A stretch of DNA of 64,000 nucleotides from Algoriphagus sp. AGSA1 (GTDB lineage: Bacteria; Bacteroidota; Bacteroidia; Cytophagales; Cyclobacteriaceae): positions 124,001 to 188,000 of the forward strand of contig NZ_JAJUWR010000001.1 of NCBI RefSeq assembly GCF_021390545.1, in the 5' to 3' direction. The translations under genes were made by a program, and so were the position numbers. This document shows positions 9,713-17,234 of this stretch, piece by piece; positions within the stretch are counted from its first letter, which is position 1, and each line of letters begins with the position of its first letter. Under the pieces are notes generated by a model. It searched no databases. It saw only the letters and a program-made list of their open reading frames with translations, and was not told where the DNA came from.

Positions 9713-10308
9713 GATGTTTTTGTTTTTGAGTGGTCAAATAGCCTGGTGTAGATGATATAACAGGCCTCAGTCAGCCTGATAAAGTCCTCAGAATGTTCCA
9801 TAAAATCTTCAGCGTTTTCTTCCGCACCGCTGAAATTACAGATTGCGTAATCCCTCATCTCGTTCCATTTTTTCACCCATTTTTTTAGGGATTTTTTCAG
9901 GAAGAACCTCTTTAGAACAATCCAGGGATTTCTGATTTCCTGTATATCCAATCTGCTGGGCAATAAATAGATGTACTCTGATAGGTTGGGCGAAGAAGCC
10001 AATTCTCGATGCGGAACAAGGTCTTCTAAACAGGGGGCATCTACAGGCTCCAAGTAGCAATTTTCGTAGAGATAGTGTGCTGAGTAAATTAGTTTTAGGA
10101 ACTCATTGCCAAAATAGGCGTGGTCTCCAGGCGTCAAGCCCTTATAGTCCGGTTTTCCGGATAACGCATTCTTAAAGATCCTCATTATCGTGTTTTTCCA
10201 TGAATCGATATTCATCATGCTGATGAGAAGATCATATAAGACTTCTTTGCAATGCTCATGAGACTTGCATTTAAACTTTGAGGGGTAGGTTTTGTAGAAA
10301 GTGTTCAT
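9709..10308 (-). CDS. Hypothetical protein, first gene of HEPN cassette
   Basis: 199 residues, soluble, rich in Tyr, Phe, Lys and Glu; no recognised domain. It is related to the third gene of the cassette (8040-8714) by the helix pattern FLKLIYSAHYL, the following LEP, and NPWIVLKRFFLKK. The central region KKSLKKWVKKW is strongly basic, compatible with nucleic-acid contact, but this is inference. Its TGA overlaps the ATG of the HEPN gene (ATGA type), which argues for one transcript. It is divergent from the HTH gene at 10789, with a palindromic operator candidate in the shared intergenic region. Confidence 0.75.
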   Translation of the reverse strand: MNTFYKTYPSKFKCKSHEHCKEVLYDLLISMMNIDSWKNTIMRIFKNALSGKPDYKGLTPGDHAYFGNEFLKLIYSAHYLYENCYLEPVDAPCLEDLVPHRELASSPNLSEYIYLLPSRLDIQEIRNPWIVLKRFFLKKSLKKWVKKWNEMRDYAICNFSGAEENAEDFMEHSEDFIRLTEACYIIYTRLFDHSKTKTS

Positions 10309-10788
10309 CAGATAGCGGGTTTGATGGTTTTAAGATTACTTCCATATTTTGATTCATTCGGATGTTCGGGTAAAAAGGAGGTATATTTCTTCATGTTTAG
10401 CTTATTTTCTACGCTTTGATTTGTTGCAATATTTCAGAAATGTAAATGGGTATCCAGAAATGCTTACTTTGGGAAACCTAAAATTTAATTTGGTGCCTAT
10501 AATCATTATACTGCTACAGCTAAAGAGTTGAATAAGTATAAAGTGACCTTTTCGCTTGATGTTATGAAACAAGCTGATTGTCCGTAAATATTTATAAATT
10601 AGTTCAATCCGGATGATTAAGTGATTGTCGGTGTTTTCCGAGCCATCCGGATGCTGCTGGGGATCCAGCGATTATCGTCGTCTGCCAAAAATGCTTTTTT
10701 GGTTCTTTTTGGCTATATTTCTATAGCTGTCTTAAAGATGGTTGTTTTTATCTAATAAATCAAACTATAAAAGAGAAATTTTTCAATT
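10309..10788. other. Divergent intergenic region between HEPN cassette and HTH gene 1
   Basis: A/T-rich 480-bp stretch with no supported ORF. It must contain the promoters for both the minus-strand HEPN cassette and the plus-strand HTH gene. It holds a GC-richer patch with two ATCCGGAT palindromes (about 10606 and 10650) and the GCTATA-TTTC-TATAGC palindrome at 10712-10727. Confidence 0.5.
10712..10727. promoter_or_regulatory. Operator-like palindrome upstream of HTH gene 1
   Basis: GCTATA-TTTC-TATAGC is a perfect 6-bp inverted repeat around a 4-base spacer, 62 bp upstream of the HTH start. The same core, TTATA-TTTC-TATAA, occurs twice upstream of the paralogous HTH gene at 13731. The shared core and location suggest autoregulatory operators of this repressor family. 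Confidence 0.55.
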
Positions 10789-11205
10789 ATGTCGGAAATT
10801 GTCAAAAGAATTGGTGATTTCGCTCATGAAAAGCGAATCAGCATTCGTCAAATTGAAAATGCGGTTGGCTCCGGCAACGGAACTTTGTCCAAGGCAATCG
10901 GGTCAAATAAAGATATTCAGACCAAATGGGTTTCGCTGTTCATAGAGAAGTTTCCAGAAGTGAACCCTATCTGGCTTTTGACTGGGAAAGGGGAGATGTT
11001 GAGCACCAGCTTGCCTGTGGCCAGTGACGTGGTGGAAGAGCCCAAAGAGGAGTTTGTGACCAAAGAGGGGATGCGGCAAAAGCAGGAGGTAATCGAAGCG
11101 CTTAAAAGGCTTGTGGACTCTATGGAGGGGCAGCTCAAAGACAAAGAGCGACTGATCCACATGAAGGATCAATTGATCAGGGAATTGGAAGGGAAAAGGA
11201 CTTGA
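10789..11205 (+). CDS. HTH repressor-like protein with C-terminal coiled coil, copy 1
   Basis: 138 residues. The N-terminal ~70 form a lambda-repressor-like HTH: IRQIENAVGSGNGTLSKAIG is the helix-turn-helix region, and WLLTGKGEML is the linker typical of phage-type XRE regulators in Bacteroidota. Residues about 92-136 are a charged coiled coil (VDSMEGQLKDKERLIHMKDQ), probably for dimerisation. No peptidase/LexA-type domain is present. A near-identical paralogue lies at 13731. It is divergent from the HEPN cassette; the palindrome at 10712-10727 may be its operator and could control both directions. Confidence 0.87.
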   Translation: MSEIVKRIGDFAHEKRISIRQIENAVGSGNGTLSKAIGSNKDIQTKWVSLFIEKFPEVNPIWLLTGKGEMLSTSLPVASDVVEEPKEEFVTKEGMRQKQEVIEALKRLVDSMEGQLKDKERLIHMKDQLIRELEGKRT

Positions 11206-11429
11206 TTCGGGATATGCGGTATTGCTGATTTATCCTCCTCCTTATGGTCAACTATCCATGGACATATCTTTCCAATCATATTGGAAGAAAAATCAATTTT
11301 AATAGGATCAATGGGCACTGACCACGGCGGGGTGTGGGGAAATACCTTGGATAAAAACTATATCTGGGAATCAATGAACCCTGGAAAAGCTGTTCGATAT
11401 TTCTTTGCATTTACCCAAAGATTCCTTCA

Positions 11430-11875
11430 TCAGTTGGATTCACTTTTGGTTTTCCCAAAGGCAATCAACAAAGCTGAAAGAATCAAAAAAGACAACAGTG
11501 CTAATAGTCCGTTTGTCATCGCAGCGGCAAAGCTCAGTTTGCCCTCATCGATAAACGGATAGGGGTAGAAACCTGAATCCATGGGAAATGGTATAGATGA
11601 CATATACCAGTGGATAGATCATCCACATAGGAAGCCATTTATAGGAAAGAGAACGTTTTGGAACAAACTTTATCCAAAGGAATAGAAAGAGCAGGGGAAC
11701 GACGGTGTGAAATATTTCCGGTACTATCAGGTTAAGGCCACCGAAATCAGCGAGCGGTCACAGGATGATGTTATAAACCAGTCCTACGATTGAAATATAT
11801 ACTATGATGGCAGTCTGTGTGGTCTGTTTGCTGAAAAACTTCTTTAATGTGGAATGAGAGGTTCTATTTTGCCAT
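11430..11875 (-). pseudogene. Decayed Pr6Pr/FAR-17a-like integral membrane protein gene
   Basis: Reading the minus strand from about 11875 gives FFSKQTTQTAIIVYISIVG then LVYNIIL, followed by an in-frame TGA. The same frame resumes with PLADFGG, IFHTVVPLLFLFLWIKF, and a TM-rich segment ending in SHGFRFLPLSVYR and a stop. Shifting one base near 11565 restores YPYPFIDEGKLSFAAAM and a final hydrophobic helix to a stop at 11430-11432. The order (LVYN..L, P.....HTVVP, W, SHGFR, YPYPF) is that of Pr6Pr family membrane proteins. One nonsense codon, one frameshift and loss of the N-terminal half make this a pseudogene; the missing part ends where the FG-GAP gene begins. Confidence 0.75.
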
Positions 11876-11891
11876 GCCCATTTGGTTGCCC

Positions 11892-13052
11892 CTATTCACT
11901 CTTATTCCAATAGATCTTCAGGTTGTTGGTGGATCTGCCGGAAGCGATCAGGTCCAACTTACCGTCTCCATCCAAGTCTGCTGCCTGTAGGTCCTCGCAG
12001 GCCATTCCGTTTTTGTCTATCCAGATTTCCTCATACTCGGAGAAGGAGCCGTTTTTGGGGATAAATAGTTTGATTCCGAATTCACCCGCTTCATTTGGGA
12101 GCCGCCACCCTACGGCGATCTGATCCCATCCCAAACCCAAAAAATCACCCACAGCGAGTGCGTGACCGTCTTTGAGCTGGGTGTCAAGGACATTTCTTTT
12201 TGGCCCCTTTGATTGTAGATCTTGGCCAAAACCTTCATAGGCGACCAGTGTGGTGCCATGCATGGGCTCTATAGTGGCGAGAAATTGATTTTGTCCCGTT
12301 CCCTTCCCTAGCCGAAGTTCTCCTGCACTGGGGGCTGTAGGGAGTCTGAGTTTTTCTTTTTCCCAAAAGGAGGATGAGCGCGTTAAAAGATTTACCCCTT
12401 CTTTTCCTCCCAAGAGAACTGCATTGTCCGATGCGTCACCTATAACATCCAGGTTATGGGTAAGATGCATGCTTTCATCAATTACTTCGTAGTCCCATTC
12501 TTGCGAAGGATCTTCGGGGAATTCATACGCGATTACTTTGACCCCTGCGCCCTCACCATTTGCATTTCCTCTGCCATGGAGTGGAACTACTATCAGATGG
12601 GCTACAGTGCCATTCTTTATCCATCGCATTCGATGTGTGGTCGGTTCATGATGGAGTTGTTTTGGTGACCAGGTTAGTGTTGGATCATCCGGTCGGATGA
12701 GGTAAAACACCGCGCCGGACTTCTCAGCGTCCGAAGTTTCACCCGGATTCCATTGGGCGCCTACCGCCACTTCTACTTTTCCGTCTCCGTCTATATCCTG
12801 TGCCGCAATGCAGACATTGTCCGACTGGGTGAGATTTTCAGCCATCACATGTCTTTTCCAGTCTCCGTTTCTATACCACACAAAGTCATTTTTGTCAGCC
12901 AGAAGTATATCGGGTTTGCCGTCCCCATCTACATCCCCGATGGCAACCCCATAGCCTATTGAGATTTCGGAATCGATGATCTGCGGTTCAAAAACGGGTT
13001 CTTTTTGCATTTGAAAAGCTAGAAACAGATAGAATATGGGAATAGACAACAT
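11892..13052 (-). CDS. Secreted FG-GAP/VCBS-repeat protein
   Basis: 386 residues with a short hydrophobic N-terminus (MLSIPIFYLFLAF), probably a signal peptide. Calcium-binding FG-GAP motifs DxDxDGxxD are clear near residues 40-48 (DVDGDGKPD), in IAAQDIDGDGKVEV, and near the C-terminus (DLDGDGKLD). This is a beta-propeller of the integrin/FG-GAP type, likely exported; such proteins often accompany carbohydrate-active enzymes, but here none is adjacent. The ligand is unknown. It sits between the two HTH paralogues and abuts the decayed Pr6Pr gene, so it may have arrived in an event that disrupted that gene. Confidence 0.88.
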   Translation of the reverse strand: MLSIPIFYLFLAFQMQKEPVFEPQIIDSEISIGYGVAIGDVDGDGKPDILLADKNDFVWYRNGDWKRHVMAENLTQSDNVCIAAQDIDGDGKVEVAVGAQWNPGETSDAEKSGAVFYLIRPDDPTLTWSPKQLHHEPTTHRMRWIKNGTVAHLIVVPLHGRGNANGEGAGVKVIAYEFPEDPSQEWDYEVIDESMHLTHNLDVIGDASDNAVLLGGKEGVNLLTRSSSFWEKEKLRLPTAPSAGELRLGKGTGQNQFLATIEPMHGTTLVAYEGFGQDLQSKGPKRNVLDTQLKDGHALAVGDFLGLGWDQIAVGWRLPNEAGEFGIKLFIPKNGSFSEYEEIWIDKNGMACEDLQAADLDGDGKLDLIASGRSTNNLKIYWNKSE

Positions 13053-13178
13053 GGTTTTCTGGGCTGGTACTTTTTAAATATAAATAAAGTAAGAGATATT
13101 TTTAACTCTTAAAAGGTTAATTGTCAGGTTCCTGTCTTCTTTCTTTTTAGCTTCTATGGGAATAATAAAGCAGGCAGC

Positions 13179-13427
13179 TCAGGGATTTAGGAGATCGTAC
13201 GCCTGCGCCTCAAGTGATTGATGCTGATTGAATAATTTCTGGAGCTCTCCGAATAGTTCTTCATCGGATTCCCATTCACTGGAAATTCCGGTAATTATCC
13301 GGCGATTGATTTCCAGGGATTTGGTCAATAAACCACAGAGCCGAGAGATGTTTTCCTGCTGGTAGTGGGGTGCGGCATTGAAGGATGGATTGTTGAGATT
13401 CGAGATGTTCAAGACAAGAATGGACAT
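13179..13427 (-). CDS. Small hypothetical protein
   Basis: 82 residues, ATG start, no TM or signal peptide. The composition is normal and largely helical (SRLCGLLTKSLEINRRIITG, then ELFGELQKLFNQHQ), which makes it more plausible than a chance ORF. Not recognised. It could share regulation with the FG-GAP gene downstream on the same strand (126-bp gap). Confidence 0.45.
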   Translation of the reverse strand: MSILVLNISNLNNPSFNAAPHYQQENISRLCGLLTKSLEINRRIITGISSEWESDEELFGELQKLFNQHQSLEAQAYDLLNP

Positions 13428-13655
13428 AGGCCGTCATGTTTAGATGATAAATACCAATGAATATCCAGAGACAATAATCTACACTATAAATAGTTCATGG
13501 ATATTTGAAATACTTATAGATCGTCAGACCGAATCATGAGTGGTAGTCCTAAAAATGACAACGGGATCATCTGAATGGAGCAATTCGGAATATGGCTGTA
13601 AAGCAGCTTTGGCGTATAAGGTCGATACAAATTGTTGAAAGATCGACTCTTTTTA

Positions 13656-13669
13656 TTATATTTCTATAA
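13656..13669. promoter_or_regulatory. Operator-like palindrome, site 1 of HTH gene 2
   Basis: TTATA-TTTC-TATAA inverted repeat 62 bp upstream of the HTH start, the same distance as the palindrome of the paralogous gene at 10789. Identical in core to site 3. Confidence 0.55.
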
Positions 13670-13688
13670 GTAGATGAAATATCGTGAT

Positions 13689-13700
13689 TTATATCTATAA
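13689..13700. promoter_or_regulatory. Operator-like palindrome, site 2 of HTH gene 2
   Basis: TTATA-TC-TATAA, a variant of the same palindrome with a 2-base instead of 4-base spacer, lying between sites 1 and 3. Confidence 0.4.
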
Positions 13701-13717
13701 AAGCAATAGTAAATAAT

Positions 13718-13731
13718 TTATATTTCTATAA
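13718..13731. promoter_or_regulatory. Operator-like palindrome, site 3, overlapping the HTH gene 2 start codon
   Basis: TTATA-TTTC-TATAA whose last A is the first base of the ATG. A protein bound here would directly block ribosome access or transcript elongation, consistent with autorepression (inference). Confidence 0.5.
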
Positions 13732-14147
13732 TGTCGGTAATTGTCACTAGAATAGGAGAATTCGCTTTTCGGAGCAAAATAAGTATCCGAACCATTGAAT
13801 CAGCCATAGGGTCAGCAAACGGCACGCTCTCTAAGGCTGTCGGAACTGACAAGGATGTGCAGACCAGATGGATTGTAGGGTTCATGGAAAAGTATCCCGA
13901 AGTGAGCCCTACCTGGCTTTTGACCGGGAAAGGGGAGATGCTGAACGCAAACCTGCCAGTCTCTCATGATATGGTGGAAGAACCCAAGGAAGAGCTGGTG
14001 ACCAAAGAGGCAATACGCCAGAAACAGGAAGTGATAGAGGCACTGAAAAAGCTTGTGGATTCCATGGAGGGACAGCTAAAAGACAAGGAACGGTTGATCC
14101 AGATGAAAGATCAATTAATTAAAGAATTGGAGGGGAAGCGTATTTAA
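13731..14147 (+). CDS. HTH repressor-like protein with C-terminal coiled coil, copy 2
   Basis: 138 residues, same length and layout as the product at 10789: HTH in the first 70 residues (IRTIESAIGSANGTLSKAVG), WLLTGKGEML linker, VEEPKEELVTKE, and a near-identical coiled coil (VDSMEGQLKDKERLIQMKDQ). The coiled-coil half is more conserved between copies than the DNA-binding half, which would allow heterodimers while varying DNA specificity (inference). Three related palindromes precede it, one over the start codon. It is followed after 22 bp by the ERCC4 nuclease gene, so it probably controls and is co-transcribed with it. Confidence 0.88.
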   Translation: MSVIVTRIGEFAFRSKISIRTIESAIGSANGTLSKAVGTDKDVQTRWIVGFMEKYPEVSPTWLLTGKGEMLNANLPVSHDMVEEPKEELVTKEAIRQKQEVIEALKKLVDSMEGQLKDKERLIQMKDQLIKELEGKRI

Positions 14148-14169
14148 CAGAGATTTCAAATGTATTCCA

Positions 14170-14850
14170 ATGCCCAATTTGCTGAAATCTTCTTATTATT
14201 TACCCTTACAGGTCACTATTGATGACAGGGAGCCTGTTGCGTTGGAAGAAGAATTTCGGAAACTGGGAAATATGATCATTCATCGCCAGCGTTTGGCGGT
14301 AGGCGACTACCTTTTTGACAGAGACTTTTTGGTAGAAAGGAAGACGATCCCTGATTTCTGTCTTTCCGTGAAAGACGGAAGATTGTTCAAGCAGGCTGGG
14401 AAACTGGCCGGAAGCCGCATTCCCGGATGTATTATCCTGGAAGGGAAAACCAAGGATTTTAAGAATACGGATTTTTCCCCGCAGGCCCTTCAGGGAATCC
14501 TACTCTCCATGTCCCTGGCATTCAGACTTCCTGTTTTACGGACTAAAAATATCTGTGAAACAGTACAGGTTATGTTGCAAAGCTTCAAGCAACTTGCGGG
14601 GGATGGCCTGGGAGAACATAGATTTTATCCCAGACCCATCTCGGCAAAAAAACGAAAAGACCCTTTTCTGGTACAAAAAATCCACATTCTGGAAGGGTTT
14701 CCGGGAATAGGTGCGGATAAAGCAGAAAGGCTGCTGATGAAATTCGGAAATCTTCAAGCAGTGTTGACAGCCTGTGATAAAGAGTTGCTGAGTGTGCCCG
14801 GCATAGGGGAAAAGACCGTAAACAGGCTTATTGAAATTTTGAGGAAATGA
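14170..14850 (+). CDS. XPF/ERCC4-type structure-specific endonuclease with HhH tail
   Basis: 226 residues. The ERCC4 nuclease domain occupies about residues 15-145 with the catalytic set DDRE (18-21), GDY (45-47) and ERK...D (E56-R57-K58, D62), the hallmark of XPF/Mus81/Hef nucleases. The C-terminal ~60 residues form a tandem helix-hairpin-helix (GFPGIGADKAERLL and VPGIGEKTVNRL) for binding branched or single-stranded DNA. The family cuts 3' flaps and forks in eukaryotes and archaea; a compact nuclease-HhH form without helicase is found in some bacteria. It is coupled to the HTH gene (22-bp gap). Its role could be DNA repair or a defence/mobile-element function; the island context favours the latter, as inference. 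Confidence 0.9.
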   Translation: MPNLLKSSYYLPLQVTIDDREPVALEEEFRKLGNMIIHRQRLAVGDYLFDRDFLVERKTIPDFCLSVKDGRLFKQAGKLAGSRIPGCIILEGKTKDFKNTDFSPQALQGILLSMSLAFRLPVLRTKNICETVQVMLQSFKQLAGDGLGEHRFYPRPISAKKRKDPFLVQKIHILEGFPGIGADKAERLLMKFGNLQAVLTACDKELLSVPGIGEKTVNRLIEILRK

Positions 14851-14946
14851 ATGGCATGAGGAAGAAGTGGCCTTGCCTGAAAACAGGAAAACTGCCTGAT
14901 GTCAGTGGGTTTTCCCAGGTTACTTGGTTCCATAAACATCTTTCTA

Positions 14947-15513
14947 ATGGGGTACAGACTATTTGACATTTCCGGGACTGATGTTACCCATCACGACCTA
15001 CAAGACAAAGGGGTTTGGTGCATTGAAGGCGCAAGCAAAGAGGAGGCTTTTGTCCGGCTGTACGGAAGCGAGCTTGACTTGGTTATTAATCCTGAAAAAA
15101 ACACCAACCCTTATGCCCCTGACTTACTGAACACAAAAAATGGGAAACTGGGAGATTTAAAAACCCAAAATACGCCATTCTTTCAGGCGGGCAGTAGATT
15201 TGGGCTTAATCCTCAACATACCGTGGTTTTTAATGGGAAAGACAGGGATAGATACAGAGCTCTTTATCCTGAAATTGAGATCTACTTTGCGGTGGACTGG
15301 CAGGTTATTTCCTTTGAAAGCGGCAATTCTAAAGTAAATGTCGAAGCAATGGTAGGGGTATGGTTTATACCTTTTGGTGAATTGGACAAGATGTTGGAGA
15401 AGGCATCATTCCATTCATACCGACAAAGAGTGTATGACAACAAAGGCAACGCTAAGGGAAGTTACGTGTTGGATTTGAGGGATCCTGCTTTCAGGAACGT
15501 TATCAAAGGTTGA
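14947..15513 (+). CDS. Probable PD-(D/E)XK-fold nuclease, uncharacterised
   Basis: 188 residues from the ATG at 14947, preferred because MGYRLFDISG starts the folded region; an in-frame ATG at 14899 would add 16 residues. Not a named family to my knowledge. It shows a plausible PD-(D/E)XK core: a helix with E32/E33, PD at 58-59, then GDLKTQ with D70 and K72 in the D-x-K position and Q74. Length and fold elements suit a small restriction-like nuclease. It lies 96 bp after the ERCC4 nuclease gene on the same strand. Function is inferred from the motif only. Confidence 0.65.
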   Translation: MGYRLFDISGTDVTHHDLQDKGVWCIEGASKEEAFVRLYGSELDLVINPEKNTNPYAPDLLNTKNGKLGDLKTQNTPFFQAGSRFGLNPQHTVVFNGKDRDRYRALYPEIEIYFAVDWQVISFESGNSKVNVEAMVGVWFIPFGELDKMLEKASFHSYRQRVYDNKGNAKGSYVLDLRDPAFRNVIKG

Positions 15514-15589
15514 TACCGCTTGACAGAAATGGGTGTGAATACCTTGCCGATTATAGATAAATTAGCTCAGTTTGGATTGGGAAATTTGA

Positions 15590-15724
15590 AATAATTCGAC
15601 AGAACCATTTAGAGTTGTGGGAGAAGTCACAGTCTGGCAAGGACACCCAGCGGAACAGGTCAATACGATGAGGGAGCACCTTATTAAACTTAGGCAACAA
15701 GGCATAAATTCGTTAAACGATTAA
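15590..15724 (+). pseudogene. C-terminal fragment of an unrecognised protein gene
   Basis: An open frame of 44 codons without a usable start ends in TAA at 15722-15724. Its translation (PFRVVGEVTVWQGH, then MREHLIKLRQQGINSLND) has the composition of a real protein C-terminus. It is closed upstream by a TGA at 15587. The parent protein is not identified. It ends 2 bp before the SnoaL-like gene start. Confidence 0.35.
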
Positions 15725-15726
15725 AA

Positions 15727-16140
15727 ATGAATTATACAATGACAAAAATTATTTCTAGTCCTTCGTGCGGGAATTCCCCCAAAATGGAGTTTCTGAAGGA
15801 ATTCAATATAGCATTTGCCAAAGGAGACGTAAATTTCCTGATCGAAAGTGTCACTGATGATATTGTTTGGAATATTGTAGGGGACAAACAAATTAAAGGC
15901 AAGGTGGATTTTGCCGGGGAGTTGGAAAAAATGAAAGGGTATAAAGCCAGCGAACTGGTTCTTGACCAAATCTTATCGCACGGAAAGGAAGGAGCTGCAA
16001 ATGGAACAATGAAAATGGAGGACGGGAAAATATATGCATTTTCTGACTTTTACCGTTTCAAGGGAGCCAAAGGCGTGAAAATCCAATCAATCTCCTCGTA
16101 TATAATAGAGGTTGCAGGTTTTATTAAAGTAAACTCCTGA
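15727..16140 (+). CDS. SnoaL-like / nuclear transport factor 2 family protein
   Basis: 137 residues with the NTF2-like cone fold pattern: a first helix pair (FLKEFNIAFAKGDVNFLIE), then SVTDDIVWNIVGD typical of SnoaL-like domains, a central helix, and paired strands ending FSDFYRFKGAKGVKIQSIS. Such proteins are small enzymes or ligand-binding modules (isomerases, hydrolases); the substrate is unknown. An internal ATG at 15739 is an alternative start. It is not clearly in an operon: a gene fragment lies before it and a decayed thioredoxin gene after it. Confidence 0.82.
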   Translation: MNYTMTKIISSPSCGNSPKMEFLKEFNIAFAKGDVNFLIESVTDDIVWNIVGDKQIKGKVDFAGELEKMKGYKASELVLDQILSHGKEGAANGTMKMEDGKIYAFSDFYRFKGAKGVKIQSISSYIIEVAGFIKVNS

Positions 16141-16165
16141 GGATAGGGTGAAATTATAGGGGCAG

Positions 16166-17137
16166 ATGAAAATATATACGATACTAACATTAGGATAAAT
16201 GCTTTTTTGCCAAATGGCAAATACCCAAACCAATTTCCATATCGGGGAAACTAAAGGTTTTTGAAGAAAATGCCCCTGTGAAAATCGAGAGAGAAAAACC
16301 TTGTTTTGGACAACTGCTATCTCAAAGGGGGCAATTTGAGTTAAGCGGAAGTTTTGAACTAGCGTCCACACCCGTACATCTTGCCATCGGCAATGGAAAT
16401 GATTTCTTTTACTCCCCTTTATTTATTGGAAATGAGCGGATAGTGATCGAAGAAAATATCGAAGATTTTCCTTTTGATCTTCAAACCGAGGGATCAGCCT
16501 ATGATGGGTTGAGGTATGACTTTGGTCAACTGGAAAAGGATTTGATTGTTCAAAGAGATGAACACCTTGCCGAAATGTTTTCGCTACGGGTACAGGGCAA
16601 ATGGAACGACAGTTTGGAAAATGCATACTGGGGCAGATCAGGGCCTTTTGGGAAAATACGGACTCTTGATATCGAATTGGACAAAATCAGGGAGGAGTTT
16701 ATTGATGACAACATCAATTCCTATTATACGCTGTGCCTCTTTGGGGTGTGCAAGACCGAATACCCCGGACCCAAAATTATAAATCTAATAGAAAAATTAG
16801 ATCCGGAACTCAATTGACTCAGCCTATGCCAAGTCAATTGAGTCCCGTCTTATAAACCCAGATTTATCTGCCGGCGATACCTACTATGATTTTTCAGCAT
16901 ACAAGAATGAAACACAGATCAAATTTTCGGTTTTTTTTTCAAGGCAAATATGTGTTGCTGGATTTTTCCACTTTTTATTGTGGCTGGTGTCTGAAGGCAA
17001 TTCCTGCACTAGGGGAAATTAAGCGGTGTCACAATGAAATGCTGGAAATCATCACCTTTTACGTGGACAAGAACCCTGTTGGGCTTTTAGGAGGAGAATT
17101 GATCGGGGATTTCACCAATACTCCTTTTGCAAACTGA
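16166..17137 (+). pseudogene. Broken TlpA-type thioredoxin gene with DUF4369-like N-terminal domain
   Basis: The ancestral protein was a Bacteroidota-type exported thiol-disulfide reductase. The signal-peptide-like start (MKIYTILTLG) runs straight into a TAA. A frameshift then restores KVFEENAPVKIERE and the DUF4369-like region (16278-16814). A second shift near 16800 restores DSAYAKSIESRL and YYDFSAYKNETQ, and a third within a run of nine T's near 16930 leads into GKYVLLDFSTFYCGWC, a thioredoxin active site of CxxC type. The C-terminal half of the thioredoxin fold is degenerate and stops at 17137. At least four independent lesions make a functional product very unlikely. Confidence 0.8.
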
Positions 17138-17234
17138 ACGATAGAGTGATTGTATTGTCTTACCAAGCCTATACTACCAATTACCTTTTTTTAACTTTGG
17201 CAAGTGAAATCATATAGAACCAACTGCTTGAGAG

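Noticed and set aside
11281..11562. 93-aa plus-strand ORF (TTG start)
   Set aside because: Antisense to the decayed Pr6Pr gene, with no recognisable domain; the membrane-protein reading of the other strand explains the region.
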